From Crocinitomicaceae bacterium (GTDB taxonomy: Bacteria; Bacteroidota; Bacteroidia; Flavobacteriales_D; Parvicellaceae): DNA of 33,805 nt. Both the position numbers and the translations under genes were made by a program. Within the stretch, counting starts at the first letter, position 1. Every line of letters begins with the position of its first letter. Of this stretch, positions 1-10,761 are shown in pieces. A model generated the notes under the pieces. It saw nothing but the letters and a program-made list of their open reading frames with translations. It had not been told where the DNA came from and made no database searches. Location of the stretch: NCBI GenBank assembly GCA_018663635.1, contig JABJPZ010000265.1, positions 1 to 33,805 of the forward strand, given 5' to 3'.

Positions 1-120
1 AAAGAGAACGAATACAATTAAAAGAATATGTTAATATTAAGGTTAAAATAAGAATGATTACGAGATCAATAATTGGCAATATTTTTTTTGCTAAAGAGTT
101 AATTGAATAGGTTTGCTACA

Positions 121-2154
121 ATGCCAATAATCTTGAATTATACTAGTATAATTATTCGTATCCTTTTTGTGGGTATACTAATCAGTATGTACAGTGTTCA
201 AGCGCAACAGGATGCAGTCATTAGTGCGTCTCAAAGAGTGCCGTTTAGTAAATCAAGAAATGCAGCTAAGCTGGCGAAAGAGCTAACGGGGCACCTAACA
301 AAAGAGGAAGACAAGGCACTGGCAGTTTATACTTGGGTAATCCATAATATTAAGTACGACATTAAACAAATGACTTTGAGTAAAGTCAAAGAACAATCCA
401 TTCAAAAAACACTAAGAAGAAGAAAAGGTGTTTGTATGCATTATGCTCAACTATTGAATGAACTGTATCAAGAAGCAGGTCTAAAATGTGAAAAAATTGA
501 TGGCAATGTAGATAGACAATTATGGACTTATGTGCATTCTAGTGCGTATCACGTTTCTGATCATTCATGGAATGGAATCCGAATAAATGGAGTTTGGCAG
601 TTAGTAGATGCTACTTTTGATGCGGGTTATGTCACGACTAGAGAGCGGAAGTTGGCTGCTCTTTTAAAACGAGTTCTTGGGATTCCGTATGTACGATATA
701 AGTTAGCCTTTATTCAAGAACCGACTTACCATAGATACAATATGGTTCCAGATGAAATGATCATAGATCATTTGCCAGATGCTCCATTTTGGCAGCTACT
801 GAATGTTCCGATGTCAATAGACACATTCAGATTGACTATGACAGAAAAAAAACGGTATATGCGATCAAGACCGAAGACCAGGAGTTTCTTCAATTTTGAA
901 GAAAAGATAAATCAATATCGTTTTGATGAATATAGCGCTCAATTATTAGGACTTTCTAATCTTGAATTTAGCGATACTAACTATTTTTCATTTGGTTTTG
1001 GTCAAGAGAATTATGTCCAACTTAATTTAAATAAGTATAACGATACCAAAGTAGAAGACCTTGAAGATTGCCTGATTCGATATGACGAATACGACACATT
1101 ATTTTATTTTATTGATACTTCAAAATCTGCATTTAAAAGGCAAAGTAAGGTTGAAAAAATCGTTCATAACGATTTAAACAAGCAAGAAAAAAGGCGGTAT
1201 AAATTGATTTTTAAACAAAACACCGATGTAATCAACCGCACGAACGCGTTCATACAAAAGGATACCAAGTATATTTTAAAACATAAAAGAGCCCGGAAAA
1301 AGACGATTGATAAAATTGAAAAGCTGACGGCAACGTGTGAAAAGTTAAAAGCGATGCAATTGAGGACAAAAACTTCTGAAGAAATATTGTCCAGGGCTGT
1401 AGTTGATATTGCTTTGAATTCATTTGCTGATAATGAAAAAAAATTGCAACAATTGTTTACTGCTAATGATAGTATCTACAGTTTTTTATTTGCAATTGAA
1501 AAGAAACTGTTTCCACTTTCTTCAAGAGTTCAAGATGCACTCATTGAACAAGCTAATAATACTGCTGAAGCAGAATTATGGCTTATTCAATTTTATGCTA
1601 AGTTCGATTCTATTTACTTCGAAACACGAAAAAGAGCAAAAATTTTTGATACAATACATCGAATCCAGCGAGATAGTCTTTTCCGGTTATTCAGTAAAAA
1701 TAGAAATGAATGTATTAACAGAGGTTACCGGAATATTGTTGAGATGAAAAAATTAATAAAGGCTAATCAGACAGTTTACACTGAGATGAGTCCATTTGTT
1801 GATGTTGATAATATGGGAGAATCTATACAGGTATTTAATCAACAAATTATCGAACAGTACCTGGCTCAAATCGATTGGTATAAAAAGATTGTAAACCAGA
1901 ACACCACTATTAATTGGTGGCTTAAAACAGACATAAAGAACCAAAAACAGCTCAAGGTAAATTACATTTGGGAAAAGAGAACAGAGTCGGCAAGAAGAAA
2001 AGCAAACCACCGTTTTGAGCGGTCCAGACATTTATACCGAATCCGAGAATTACATAAACATCAAACTATCCTGTCTGGGTATAAATTACTAATTCGAAAT
2101 AAATTAAAAGAAATTAAAATGGAGGTTAAAAAAAGAGAGAAACTAGAGAAATAA
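121..2154 (+). CDS. exported transglutaminase-like protein with long basic C-terminal tail
   Basis: The N-terminal third carries a transglutaminase/protease-like fold. In ORF-track numbering the likely catalytic Cys is C111 in RKGVCMHYAQLL, the His is H154 in SDHSWNG, and the Asp is D169 in LVDATFDAG, so the triad looks intact. The family contains cysteine peptidases and cross-linking enzymes, and the substrate cannot be read from sequence. A hydrophobic stretch ending in YSVQAQQ looks like a signal peptide, so the protein should act in the periplasm or at the surface. From about residue 240 to the end it is rich in Lys, Arg, Glu and long polar helices with no domain I recognise. The ORF track begins at a TTG (103); I prefer the ATG at 121, which gives 677 aa with a clean signal peptide. 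It converges on the next gene with only 11 bases between the two stop codons. Confidence 0.75.
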   Translation: MPIILNYTSIIIRILFVGILISMYSVQAQQDAVISASQRVPFSKSRNAAKLAKELTGHLTKEEDKALAVYTWVIHNIKYDIKQMTLSKVKEQSIQKTLRRRKGVCMHYAQLLNELYQEAGLKCEKIDGNVDRQLWTYVHSSAYHVSDHSWNGIRINGVWQLVDATFDAGYVTTRERKLAALLKRVLGIPYVRYKLAFIQEPTYHRYNMVPDEMIIDHLPDAPFWQLLNVPMSIDTFRLTMTEKKRYMRSRPKTRSFFNFEEKINQYRFDEYSAQLLGLSNLEFSDTNYFSFGFGQENYVQLNLNKYNDTKVEDLEDCLIRYDEYDTLFYFIDTSKSAFKRQSKVEKIVHNDLNKQEKRRYKLIFKQNTDVINRTNAFIQKDTKYILKHKRARKKTIDKIEKLTATCEKLKAMQLRTKTSEEILSRAVVDIALNSFADNEKKLQQLFTANDSIYSFLFAIEKKLFPLSSRVQDALIEQANNTAEAELWLIQFYAKFDSIYFETRKRAKIFDTIHRIQRDSLFRLFSKNRNECINRGYRNIVEMKKLIKANQTVYTEMSPFVDVDNMGESIQVFNQQIIEQYLAQIDWYKKIVNQNTTINWWLKTDIKNQKQLKVNYIWEKRTESARRKANHRFERSRHLYRIRELHKHQTILSGYKLLIRNKLKEIKMEVKKREKLEK

Positions 2155-2165
2155 AGCGATACTGG

Positions 2166-2474
2166 CTAGCAACCTTCGCCATATTCCACTTCTTTAACTT
2201 TGAAGTCTTCACCATACTTCACGACCTTAATTTTGTATTTTTCTCCGTAATCGACGACTTTCCATTTTCCAACTTTGTCTTCACCGTATTCAACGTACTT
2301 GATTTTTAAATTTTCTCCGTACTCAACAAACTTCACTTTATAGTCCTCACCGTATTCAACGAATTTTATTTTACCATAAACATGGCAGCCTTTATTTTCC
2401 GCATCACTTTTAAATGAAAAAAGGAGTATTGCACTAAAAAATAAAATAGCAATCGAGGGTAGAAGTTTTTTCAA
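2166..2474 (-). CDS. small secreted VEYGED-repeat protein, probable 7(1) septoil knot family
   Basis: This 102-residue protein has an N-terminal signal peptide (about residues 1-25), then six tandem copies of a roughly 11-residue unit of the form K-[VI]-K-x-V-[ED]-Y-G-E-[DNK]. The third and fourth units are separated by a short KVGKW insertion. One Cys lies just before the repeats (C30) and one is the last residue (C102), so a disulphide joining the ends is possible in an exported protein. From memory the repeat pattern fits the family annotated as '7(1) septoil knot domain' (formerly DUF6150, PF19647), whose members are predicted or shown to form a deeply knotted beta structure. Function is unknown. 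Codons differ between the repeats, so they are not a recent duplication. A candidate promoter (TTG-N20-TAACTTTC) lies just upstream, in the 80-base gap after icd. Confidence 0.75.
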   Translation of the reverse strand: MKKLLPSIAILFFSAILLFSFKSDAENKGCHVYGKIKFVEYGEDYKVKFVEYGENLKIKYVEYGEDKVGKWKVVDYGEKYKIKVVKYGEDFKVKEVEYGEGC

Positions 2475-2498
2475 GGAAGAAAATTTAATAATGAAAAG

Positions 2499-2529
2499 GA
2501 AAGTTACTAAAAAAGCTAGAACGAGTCAA
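2499..2529 (-). promoter_or_regulatory. candidate Bacteroidota promoter for the septoil-knot gene
   Basis: On the minus strand TTG (2527-2529) is followed after 20 bases by TAACTTTC (2499-2506), a seven-of-eight match to TAnnTTTG. The predicted transcript start lies about 18 bases before the ATG at 2474. This suggests the gene can be transcribed separately from icd upstream. Confidence 0.4.
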
Positions 2530-2554
2530 TTCAATATAAAAAGAATGCTTTGGC

Positions 2555-4882
<2,328 letters not shown>

Positions 4883-5615
4883 CTAATAATCTAAATCAAG
4901 TTTTAATAAATCTTTTAGCTTATTTAGGGCTGGATTTTTTTCAGCTAATTTTTCGTATTTGTCACGAGTTGTGTATAGACTTTTACCAGTATGATCGCTG
5001 ATAATGATCGTTTCGATTTGAATTTCGTAGTTATTAAGCTCTTTTCGCAAGTAATTCAAAAAATGCAATTTTTCTCCTTGTAAAAGTTCTTCCTGAACCG
5101 AATTGTTGATTTTCAGCTCAATTATAAAATTTGGTTTAAGCACGGGTAAATGGCTCGTAATCGTTGCATGTAGGTTTGTTTTTCCTCCATTTTTTATTTT
5201 GTTGGCATAGCTGTTCCATTTAACCATGAGGTCATCAAAAGCAAATTTTTCTACAGGCTTATTTGTGTGCTCTTCTTTTTTTTCTTTCGCTTTTTCTGTG
5301 TCATTGTTATTTAACAAAGAAGTGATGGAGACAGAAGATCGATTTTTGCCAGATTTTTGTTTAAAAGAAGCAGAAGGGTTTACTTTTTTACTTCGATTTT
5401 CGTCAATTGTAATCCTGCGAGATATTTTTTTTGACTCATTAGGGTTTTCTTGATTGATAGCCAAAGTATTTTCTGACTCACTTTTGGATGATTCTTGTGT
5501 GGAAGCAGTTTCTTGATTGGTAGATTCGAGACTTTCGGTTGAAACTAGCTTGGATAAATCCGGAGGTAGAAGTGGAATTATTTTTGACCAGCTAAAGGTT
5601 GATCCTTTTTTTTTT
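4883..5615 (-). CDS. dnaX: DNA polymerase III tau-specific C-terminal part, in the -1 frame of dnaX
   Basis: This reading frame continues dnaX after the A10 tract. The ORF track starts it at an ATG (5638), but the eleven residues before the tract are an out-of-frame read of the gamma coding region. The true content begins GSTFSWSKIIP and runs 240 residues. First comes a Ser/Thr/Glu/Lys-rich linker, then a folded end domain from about KFAFDDLMVKW to KLKDLLKLDLDY, which resembles the C-terminal domain of Bacteroidota DnaX (conserved W, a NxxQ segment, NPAL, final LDLDY). Joined to the 5' part by one added nucleotide or a -1 shift, it gives about 596 aa, the size I expect for DnaX in this phylum. 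It almost certainly has no start of its own. Either slippage at the tract makes tau, or a base is missing from the assembly. Confidence 0.85.
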
Positions 5616-6672
5616 CGTCCACCGAAGTGATTGAGCATAACTGCATCAAAGCAAGTTCGACTAATAACCGTTTATTTTTACTTGCTTTATAACTAAGGTC
5701 AGTCTTGTTTAGTAACTCAATTCCTTTCAATAAAAATCCATTAGGTGTTAGTGTGGATTGATCGAGGTATTGTTGTTTTAAATCTTCTGCAGCATCGAGT
5801 AAAGTAATCGTTGATTGGTCTTTGCTAACTAACAAATCTCTGAAATGCGCAGCTAATCCATTGATAAAATGTCGGCCATCAAAACCTTTGTTCAGCACTT
5901 CGTTTAACGACATTAGCGCCGAAGGAATTTGGTTTTCGATACAAATATCTGTTATCTTAAAGTAGTAGTCGTAATCTAAAATGTTGAGACTTTCAAGAAC
6001 GGAAGCGTAGGTAAGGTTTTTACCGGTAAAGGAGGCCAATTGATCAAACATAGATAATGCATCGCGCAGAGCACCATCCGCTTTCTGAGCAATAAGTGCC
6101 AGCGCTTTTGGTTCAGTACTAATTTCCTCTTTCTCTGCAATCGATTGTAAATGATTGGCGATGTCACTTGCCTGAATTCTGTTAAAGTCAAAAATTTGAC
6201 ATCGAGAAAGAATGGTAGGAATGATTTTATGTTTCTCAGTTGTCGCTAGAATGAAAATGGCATGAGGAGGAGGTTCTTCTAGGGTTTTAAGGAAAGCGTT
6301 AAATGCATTAGATGAAAGCATGTGAACTTCATCTATAATGTACACTTTGTAAGTGCCGTGCTGAGGTGGAATCCTAACCTGATCCGTTAATTGACGAATA
6401 TCATCAACCGAATTATTGGAAGCCGCATCCAATTCAAAAACATTGAATGCATGCTCGTTTAATTCTTTACCATCTTCCATGTTGATGGTTTTTGCAAAAA
6501 TCCTTGCACAAGTCGTTTTCCCAACACCTCTTGGCCCACAAAATAAATAAGCATGAGCTAATTTATTGGTGTTGATTGCATTAACGAGTGTTTCAGTAAT
6601 TGCACGTTGCCCAATTACACTCTCCCAAGCAGTTGGTCTGTATTTTCGTGCTGATACTATAAATTCACTCAT
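5578..6672 (-). CDS. dnaX: DNA polymerase III gamma (frame-0 product of dnaX), clamp-loader ATPase
   Basis: This is the ATPase motor of the sliding-clamp loader. Walker A is GPRGVGKTT (46-54), Walker B is IIDEVH (112-117), and the SRC motif is at 156-158 (SRCQIFDF). The collar domain follows to about residue 350. The four-Cys zinc module found after Walker A in E. coli DnaX is absent: KTINMEDGKELNEHAF has no Cys. The frame stops at residue 364 after EKKKDQPLAGQK, at the end of the collar domain, so the product could work as gamma. The 3' continuation lies in the -1 frame and overlaps this ORF. A TATCTTTG -7 element just upstream supports the ATG at 6672. Confidence 0.93.
   Translation of the reverse strand: MSEFIVSARKYRPTAWESVIGQRAITETLVNAINTNKLAHAYLFCGPRGVGKTTCARIFAKTINMEDGKELNEHAFNVFELDAASNNSVDDIRQLTDQVRIPPQHGTYKVYIIDEVHMLSSNAFNAFLKTLEEPPPHAIFILATTEKHKIIPTILSRCQIFDFNRIQASDIANHLQSIAEKEEISTEPKALALIAQKADGALRDALSMFDQLASFTGKNLTYASVLESLNILDYDYYFKITDICIENQIPSALMSLNEVLNKGFDGRHFINGLAAHFRDLLVSKDQSTITLLDAAEDLKQQYLDQSTLTPNGFLLKGIELLNKTDLSYKASKNKRLLVELALMQLCSITSVDEKKKDQPLAGQK
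5606..5615 (-). promoter_or_regulatory. A10 slippery tract in dnaX, probable frameshift or transcriptional slippage site
   Basis: The coding strand reads GAC-G followed by ten A and GGATCAACC. Frame 0 reads E-K-K-K-D-Q and ends 25 bases later at TAA. A -1 shift, or one inserted A in the mRNA, reads E-K-K-K-G-S-T and enters the 240-residue tau tail. I see no strong downstream hairpin. The upstream GGTGG is only weakly SD-like and very close to the tract. Confidence 0.65.
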
Positions 6673-6693
6673 TGATTAATGCAATGCTTTGTA

Positions 6694-6701
6694 CAAAGAT
6701 A
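6694..6701 (-). promoter_or_regulatory. dnaX -7 element TATCTTTG
   Basis: TATCTTTG on the minus strand matches TAnnTTTG exactly and lies 21 bases before the dnaX ATG. The nearest upstream TTG is 27 bases away, longer than usual, so only the -7 element is called. Confidence 0.45.
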
Positions 6702-6977
6702 GAAATCTACTTTGCTAATGCTTGCTGCCAACAAAAGAAAAATCAACGAATTTTCAACCATGTTAATAACTGTGTAAAACAGACTATATAACCGAGGATT
6801 TTTGCCTTTTATAAAACACCATTACCGTTTTAACACAATATTTCGATCGAATAAATATTAAGTTAAAAGGTTTAGCTATTAATTGCCATTATTAAGTGAA
6901 ATCGGGACTTAGTTTTGCCTTGATTTGTGCCTGTTTTAGGTAGATTCGAGCGCTTCTGAAATAATTATGCTGTTGAA
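6702..6977. other. intergenic region between divergent dnaX and rpsF
   Basis: The gap between dnaX and rpsF is 364 bases, the longest in the window. Besides the two promoters it holds the palindrome TTCGATCGAA (6842-6851), which lies between two AATATT blocks. I see no ORF with coding character, tRNA or terminator here. Confidence 0.5.
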
Positions 6978-7011
6978 TTGCAGAAATGAACAGGAAAAAG
7001 CCTTATATTTG
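6978..7011 (+). promoter_or_regulatory. promoter of the rpsF-rpsR-rplI operon
   Basis: TTG (6978-6980) is followed after 23 bases by TATATTTG (7004-7011), an exact TAnnTTTG match. Transcription would begin near 7017, about 20 bases before the ATG at 7037. This excludes the longer rpsF start in the ORF track (6986), which lies inside the promoter. Confidence 0.65.
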
Positions 7012-7036
7012 CCGCCAATTTCAATTATTTAAAATT

Positions 7037-7375
7037 ATGAATCGATACGAAACTGTTTTCATTTTAACTCCCGTTTTGTCTGAAGCTCAGACAAAGGAAG
7101 CAGCTGGTAAATTCGAAAAGATTTTGAAGGATGGAAAGGCAAAAATCAAGAACTCTGAATTTTGGGGTATGAGAAAATTGGCTTATCCAATACAGAAAAA
7201 GTCTACCGGATTCTATCAACTTGTGGAATTTGAAGCTTCGGGCGACGTGATAGAAAAACTAGAACTAGCCTTTAGAAGAGACGAAAGAATCTTAAGGTTC
7301 TTAACTGTAAAATTAGATAAGCACGCGATTACTTATGCGGCGAAGCGAATCAAAAGACTTGCTGAAAGCGCATAA
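7037..7375 (+). CDS. rpsF: 30S ribosomal protein bS6
   Basis: The 112-residue product starts [12 protein letters not shown], the usual bS6 N-terminus, and contains [14 protein letters not shown] and a basic [14 protein letters not shown] segment, both typical. bS6 pairs with bS18 on the platform of the small subunit. The ORF-track start at 6986 adds 17 residues that overlap the promoter, so I use the ATG at 7037. It is the first gene of rpsF-rpsR-rplI, 22 bases before rpsR. The leader is short (about 20 bases) and A/T-rich, with no Shine-Dalgarno. Confidence 0.95.
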   Translation: MNRYETVFILTPVLSEAQTKEAAGKFEKILKDGKAKIKNSEFWGMRKLAYPIQKKSTGFYQLVEFEASGDVIEKLELAFRRDERILRFLTVKLDKHAITYAAKRIKRLAESA

Positions 7376-7397
7376 CTAACCATTTAAAAATCTCATT

Positions 7398-7667
7398 ATG
7401 TCAGACAAACAATCAGAAATAAGGTACTTAACACCAATTAATATAGAAATTAAGAAGGATAAGTACTGTAGATTCCAGAAGTCGGGTATCAAATACATTG
7501 ATTTTAAAGACCCGAATTTCCTTTTAAAATTTGTTAATGAACAAGGAAAAATTCTTCCTAGAAGAGTTACAGGAACTTCATTAAAGTATCAACGAAAAGT
7601 GACTCAAGCTGTTAAAAGAGCGAGACACTTGGCATTAATGCCTTATGTAGGCGATATGTTGAAATAA
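7398..7667 (+). CDS. rpsR: 30S ribosomal protein bS18
   Basis: This 89-residue protein has the bS18 core: [17 protein letters not shown], the [12 protein letters not shown] segment, and the basic [18 protein letters not shown] helix. In Bacteroidota, bS18 together with bS6 and bS21 is known to help hold the 3' end of 16S rRNA so that the anti-Shine-Dalgarno is hidden; this fits the general lack of SD sequences in this window. It lies between rpsF and rplI. Its own start (AAAAATCTCATTATG) has no SD. Confidence 0.96.
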   Translation: MSDKQSEIRYLTPINIEIKKDKYCRFQKSGIKYIDFKDPNFLLKFVNEQGKILPRRVTGTSLKYQRKVTQAVKRARHLALMPYVGDMLK

Positions 7668-7681
7668 GAAGGAGAGAAATC

Positions 7682-8128
7682 ATGGACGTAATTCTTAAAA
7701 CAAATGTCGATTCTCTTGGAGAGAAAGACGAATTAGTATCAGTAAAGGCTGGCTATGGTAGAAACTATTTGATTCCTCAGGGAAAGGCGATTTTGGCAAC
7801 GGCTTCGGCAAGAAAAATGCACGAAGAAACGTTGAGACAGCGATCTCATAAGGCTTCAAAAATGTTAGAAGAAGCGAATGCGTTAGCAGAAAAGCTTCAA
7901 AACGTTACCATTAAAATTGGCGCTAAAGTAGGCGAAGCCGGTAAAATATTCGGTTCGGTTAATACAGTGCAATTGGCTGAAGCTCTCAAGGCTGAAGGTT
8001 TTCAAGTAGATAGAAAATCAATCAAGATGGAGAATGAATCAATTAAAGAAGTTGGTTCTTACAAAGCAACGGTTAAGCTTCAAAAAAATGTGTCAGTTGA
8101 CATCAGTTTTGAAGTTGTTGAAGAATAA
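7682..8128 (+). CDS. rplI: 50S ribosomal protein bL9
   Basis: The 148-residue product has the N-terminal L9 signature (GYGRNYLIPQGKAI), a long central helix and a C-terminal domain containing AKVGEAGKIFGSV. It binds 23S rRNA at the base of the L1 stalk. It is the last gene of the operon, 14 bases after rpsR, and a hairpin terminator follows. Its start has an unusually strong Shine-Dalgarno, AAGGAG at 7669-7674 with a 7-base spacer, unlike its two operon partners. Confidence 0.97.
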   Translation: MDVILKTNVDSLGEKDELVSVKAGYGRNYLIPQGKAILATASARKMHEETLRQRSHKASKMLEEANALAEKLQNVTIKIGAKVGEAGKIFGSVNTVQLAEALKAEGFQVDRKSIKMENESIKEVGSYKATVKLQKNVSVDISFEVVEE

Positions 8129-8152
8129 ATTTTTAACGCTCTTAATATTTTT

Positions 8153-8180
8153 AAAGCATCCAAAAGGATGCTTTTTTTTT
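8153..8180 (+). terminator. rho-independent terminator after rplI
   Basis: AAAGCATCC, a four-base AAAA loop, then GGATGCTTT running into nine T residues. This is a perfect GC-containing stem directly after the ribosomal protein operon. Confidence 0.88.
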
Positions 8181-8354
8181 GCAATAACATTTAGCATAAG
8201 ATCATTCTTGAAAAGAAATATTATACAAATGTTCATCTTCCTAGTTAAAGGATTACCAATACTCAAGTCAATTTCTTAAATTCGTTACCCCAAATTCGGC
8301 AAAGAGCTACAAATTTGGTTTTGAAAATATTGTAATTAAAGTAATACAAAGTCT

Positions 8355-10628
8355 ATGGCGTTTGATATTGACATGATTAAGGAGGTATATGAAAAATTAC
8401 CGGTTAAAATTAATGCTGCGAGAGCAGTCTTGAATAAACCGTTAACGCTTGCCGAAAAAATATTGTATTCTCATTTGTGGGATGGTGCCGCAAAAAATGC
8501 TTTTCAGCGCGGAGAGTCTTATGTTGATTTTGCTCCTGATCGAGTGGCGATGCAAGATGCTACTGCGCAAATGGCGCTGCTTCAATTTATGCAAGCGGGG
8601 AAAAGTAAAGTAGCCGTTCCATCCACGGCTCATGCCGATCACCTCATTCAAGCCAGAATAGGGGCATCTAAAGATTTGCAAGAAGGCATCAATAAAAACA
8701 ATGAGGTGTTTAATTTCTTGAGTACAGTATGCAATAAATACGGTATTGGATTTTGGAAGCCGGGTGCAGGAATAATTCATCAAGTGGTTCTTGAAAATTA
8801 TGCATTTCCTGGAGGAATGATGATAGGTACGGATTCGCATACAGTAAATGCCGGAGGATTAGGAATGGTTGCCATTGGTGTCGGTGGAGCAGATGCAGTT
8901 GATGTAATGGCTGGAATGCCGTGGGAATTAAAGTTTCCAAAACTAATAGGTGTTAAATTAATTGGGAAATTAAACGGTTGGACAGCGCCAAAAGATGTGA
9001 TACTGAAAGTTGCTGGAATTTTAACTGTAAAAGGTGGTACTGGTTGTATTGTAGAGTATTTTGGTGAAGGAGCAGAATCGATGTCTTGCACTGGTAAGGG
9101 AACCATATGTAATATGGGTGCAGAAATTGGAGCAACTACTTCTACATTTGGATATGATGACTCGATGCGCAGGTATTTAAAAGCAACAGGTCGAAAAGAC
9201 GTCGTTGACTTAGCAGACACTGTTGCCGAGCACCTAACTGGTGATGAAGCCGTTTATGCTGACCCTGAGCAATATTTTGACCAAGTAATCGAAATAAATT
9301 TATCGGAATTAACGCCTCATGTTAACGGTCCATTTACACCAGATCTCGCTACTCCTGTGGCTGAAATGAAGACAAAAGCAAAAGAGAATGATTGGCCTGT
9401 TGATATTGAGTGGGCATTGATTGGTTCATGCACCAATTCTTCTTACGAGGATTTAACTAGAGCTGCTTCGATTGTAGATGATGCCGTAAGTAAAGGAGTA
9501 AAGCCAAAAGCTATATTGGGAATTAATCCGGGGTCTGAACAGGTTCGTTATACTGCAGAAAGAGATGGCTTGATGGACACCTTTAATAAGTTTGAATCAA
9601 CCAGAATATTTACCAATGCCTGTGGTCCTTGCATTGGTCAGTGGGATCGTGCTGGCGCAGATAAACAAGAAAAAAATTCTATTATCCACTCTTTCAATAG
9701 GAATTTTGCGAAACGCGCAGATGGCAACCCGAATACACATGCGTTTGTTGCTTCTCCAGAAATGGTGGCGGCTGTAGCAATTTCAGGCAGATTAGACTTT
9801 AATCCGTTAACCGATTCGTTAATTAATGAATCTGGAGAAGAAGTAATGCTAAAGGAACCGAATGGCTCTGAACTGCCTTCAGCAGGATTTGAAGTAGAGG
9901 ACAATGGTTATCAGGAACCGGCTCGAGATGGTAGCGGGATTGAAGTAACCGTTAATCCAAATTCAGAACGACTGCAACTTTTAACTCCTTTTGCAAAATG
10001 GGACGGGCAGAATATTGTTGGAATGAAGTTGTTGATTAAAGCTTTTGGCAAATGCACTACTGATCACATCTCAATGGCGGGCCCATGGTTGAGATACCGG
10101 GGCCATCTAGATAACATATCTAATAATTGTTTAATTGGGGCTGTAAATGCCTTTAACGATAAAACGAACAGTGTAAAAAATCAATTAACAGGAGATTATG
10201 GTGAAGTTCCAGCTACAGCAAGAGCGTACAAGGCTGCAGGAATTCCTTCTATTGTATTTGGTGATCACAACTATGGAGAAGGTTCATCCAGAGAACATGC
10301 AGCTATGGAGCCAAGACATCTTGGAGTGATGGCGGTAGTAGTAAAATCATTTGCCCGAATTCATGAAACTAATTTGAAGAAGCAAGGGATGCTCGGGTTG
10401 ACTTTTGACAACGAATCTGACTATGACAAAGTACAAGAAAATGATACTTTTAATTTTGTTGATCTAGATCAGTTTGCTGAAGGAAAACAACTCAATTTGG
10501 AACTGTCACATGCCAATGGAGATACAGAACGTATCGTGTTAAATCACACCTACAATTCTGCGCAAATCGAATGGTTTCGATTTGGATCAGCTCTCAATCA
10601 AATAAAACACGAATCAGGTGTTAATTAA
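8355..10628 (+). CDS. acn: aconitate hydratase, mitochondrial-type
   Basis: The product (757 aa) interconverts citrate and isocitrate in the TCA cycle. The [4Fe-4S] ligands are visible as C359 in GSCTNS and C423/C426 in ACGPCIGQW, close to the positions in mammalian mitochondrial aconitase. TDSHT (159-163) and [17 protein letters not shown] near the C-terminus are substrate-binding motifs. The domain order and length match the mitochondrial-like form found in Bacteroidota, not E. coli AcnB. The start [16 protein letters not shown] is plausible and has no SD. It is flanked upstream by the rplI terminator, so it has its own promoter. I see only a weak candidate (CAAATTTG near 8310). Confidence 0.96.
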   Translation: MAFDIDMIKEVYEKLPVKINAARAVLNKPLTLAEKILYSHLWDGAAKNAFQRGESYVDFAPDRVAMQDATAQMALLQFMQAGKSKVAVPSTAHADHLIQARIGASKDLQEGINKNNEVFNFLSTVCNKYGIGFWKPGAGIIHQVVLENYAFPGGMMIGTDSHTVNAGGLGMVAIGVGGADAVDVMAGMPWELKFPKLIGVKLIGKLNGWTAPKDVILKVAGILTVKGGTGCIVEYFGEGAESMSCTGKGTICNMGAEIGATTSTFGYDDSMRRYLKATGRKDVVDLADTVAEHLTGDEAVYADPEQYFDQVIEINLSELTPHVNGPFTPDLATPVAEMKTKAKENDWPVDIEWALIGSCTNSSYEDLTRAASIVDDAVSKGVKPKAILGINPGSEQVRYTAERDGLMDTFNKFESTRIFTNACGPCIGQWDRAGADKQEKNSIIHSFNRNFAKRADGNPNTHAFVASPEMVAAVAISGRLDFNPLTDSLINESGEEVMLKEPNGSELPSAGFEVEDNGYQEPARDGSGIEVTVNPNSERLQLLTPFAKWDGQNIVGMKLLIKAFGKCTTDHISMAGPWLRYRGHLDNISNNCLIGAVNAFNDKTNSVKNQLTGDYGEVPATARAYKAAGIPSIVFGDHNYGEGSSREHAAMEPRHLGVMAVVVKSFARIHETNLKKQGMLGLTFDNESDYDKVQENDTFNFVDLDQFAEGKQLNLELSHANGDTERIVLNHTYNSAQIEWFRFGSALNQIKHESGVN

Positions 10629-10761
10629 TAATTTTTAAAATAATTACTCAGTGTGTTAGTTACAATCTTATCGGCTGACATGAATAATAGTTGATTTGAA
10701 AATAGGTATTTGTGGCACGAAATGTGATATTTGCGACTTATCTATTAACAAAAATAAAAAA

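Noticed and set aside
3-110. An open frame on the plus strand from the left edge to TAG at 108-110, possibly the end of an upstream gene
   Set aside because: Only 35 codons with no recognisable features; an open stretch of this length is expected by chance in AT-rich DNA.
2166-2440. Regularly spaced similar DNA units resembling a CRISPR or tandem repeat array
   Set aside because: The units are in frame, encode a protein repeat behind a signal peptide, and vary at synonymous positions; they are coding sequence.
4883-5638. The 251-aa ORF as an independent gene starting at ATG 5638
   Set aside because: Its first residues are an out-of-frame read of the gamma region, and its remainder is the expected C-terminus of DnaX.
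8307-8320. CAAATTTG as the aconitase promoter
   Set aside because: Only seven of eight bases match and no -33 element is seen; too weak to list as a feature.
8798-9220. 140-aa minus-strand ORF inside aconitase
   Set aside because: Shadow of the aconitase reading frame with Pro/Ile/Ser-rich low-complexity translation.
10726-10733. GATATTTG as a promoter for the barrel gene
   Set aside because: Mismatch at the first position of TAnnTTTG and no upstream TTG at a suitable distance.
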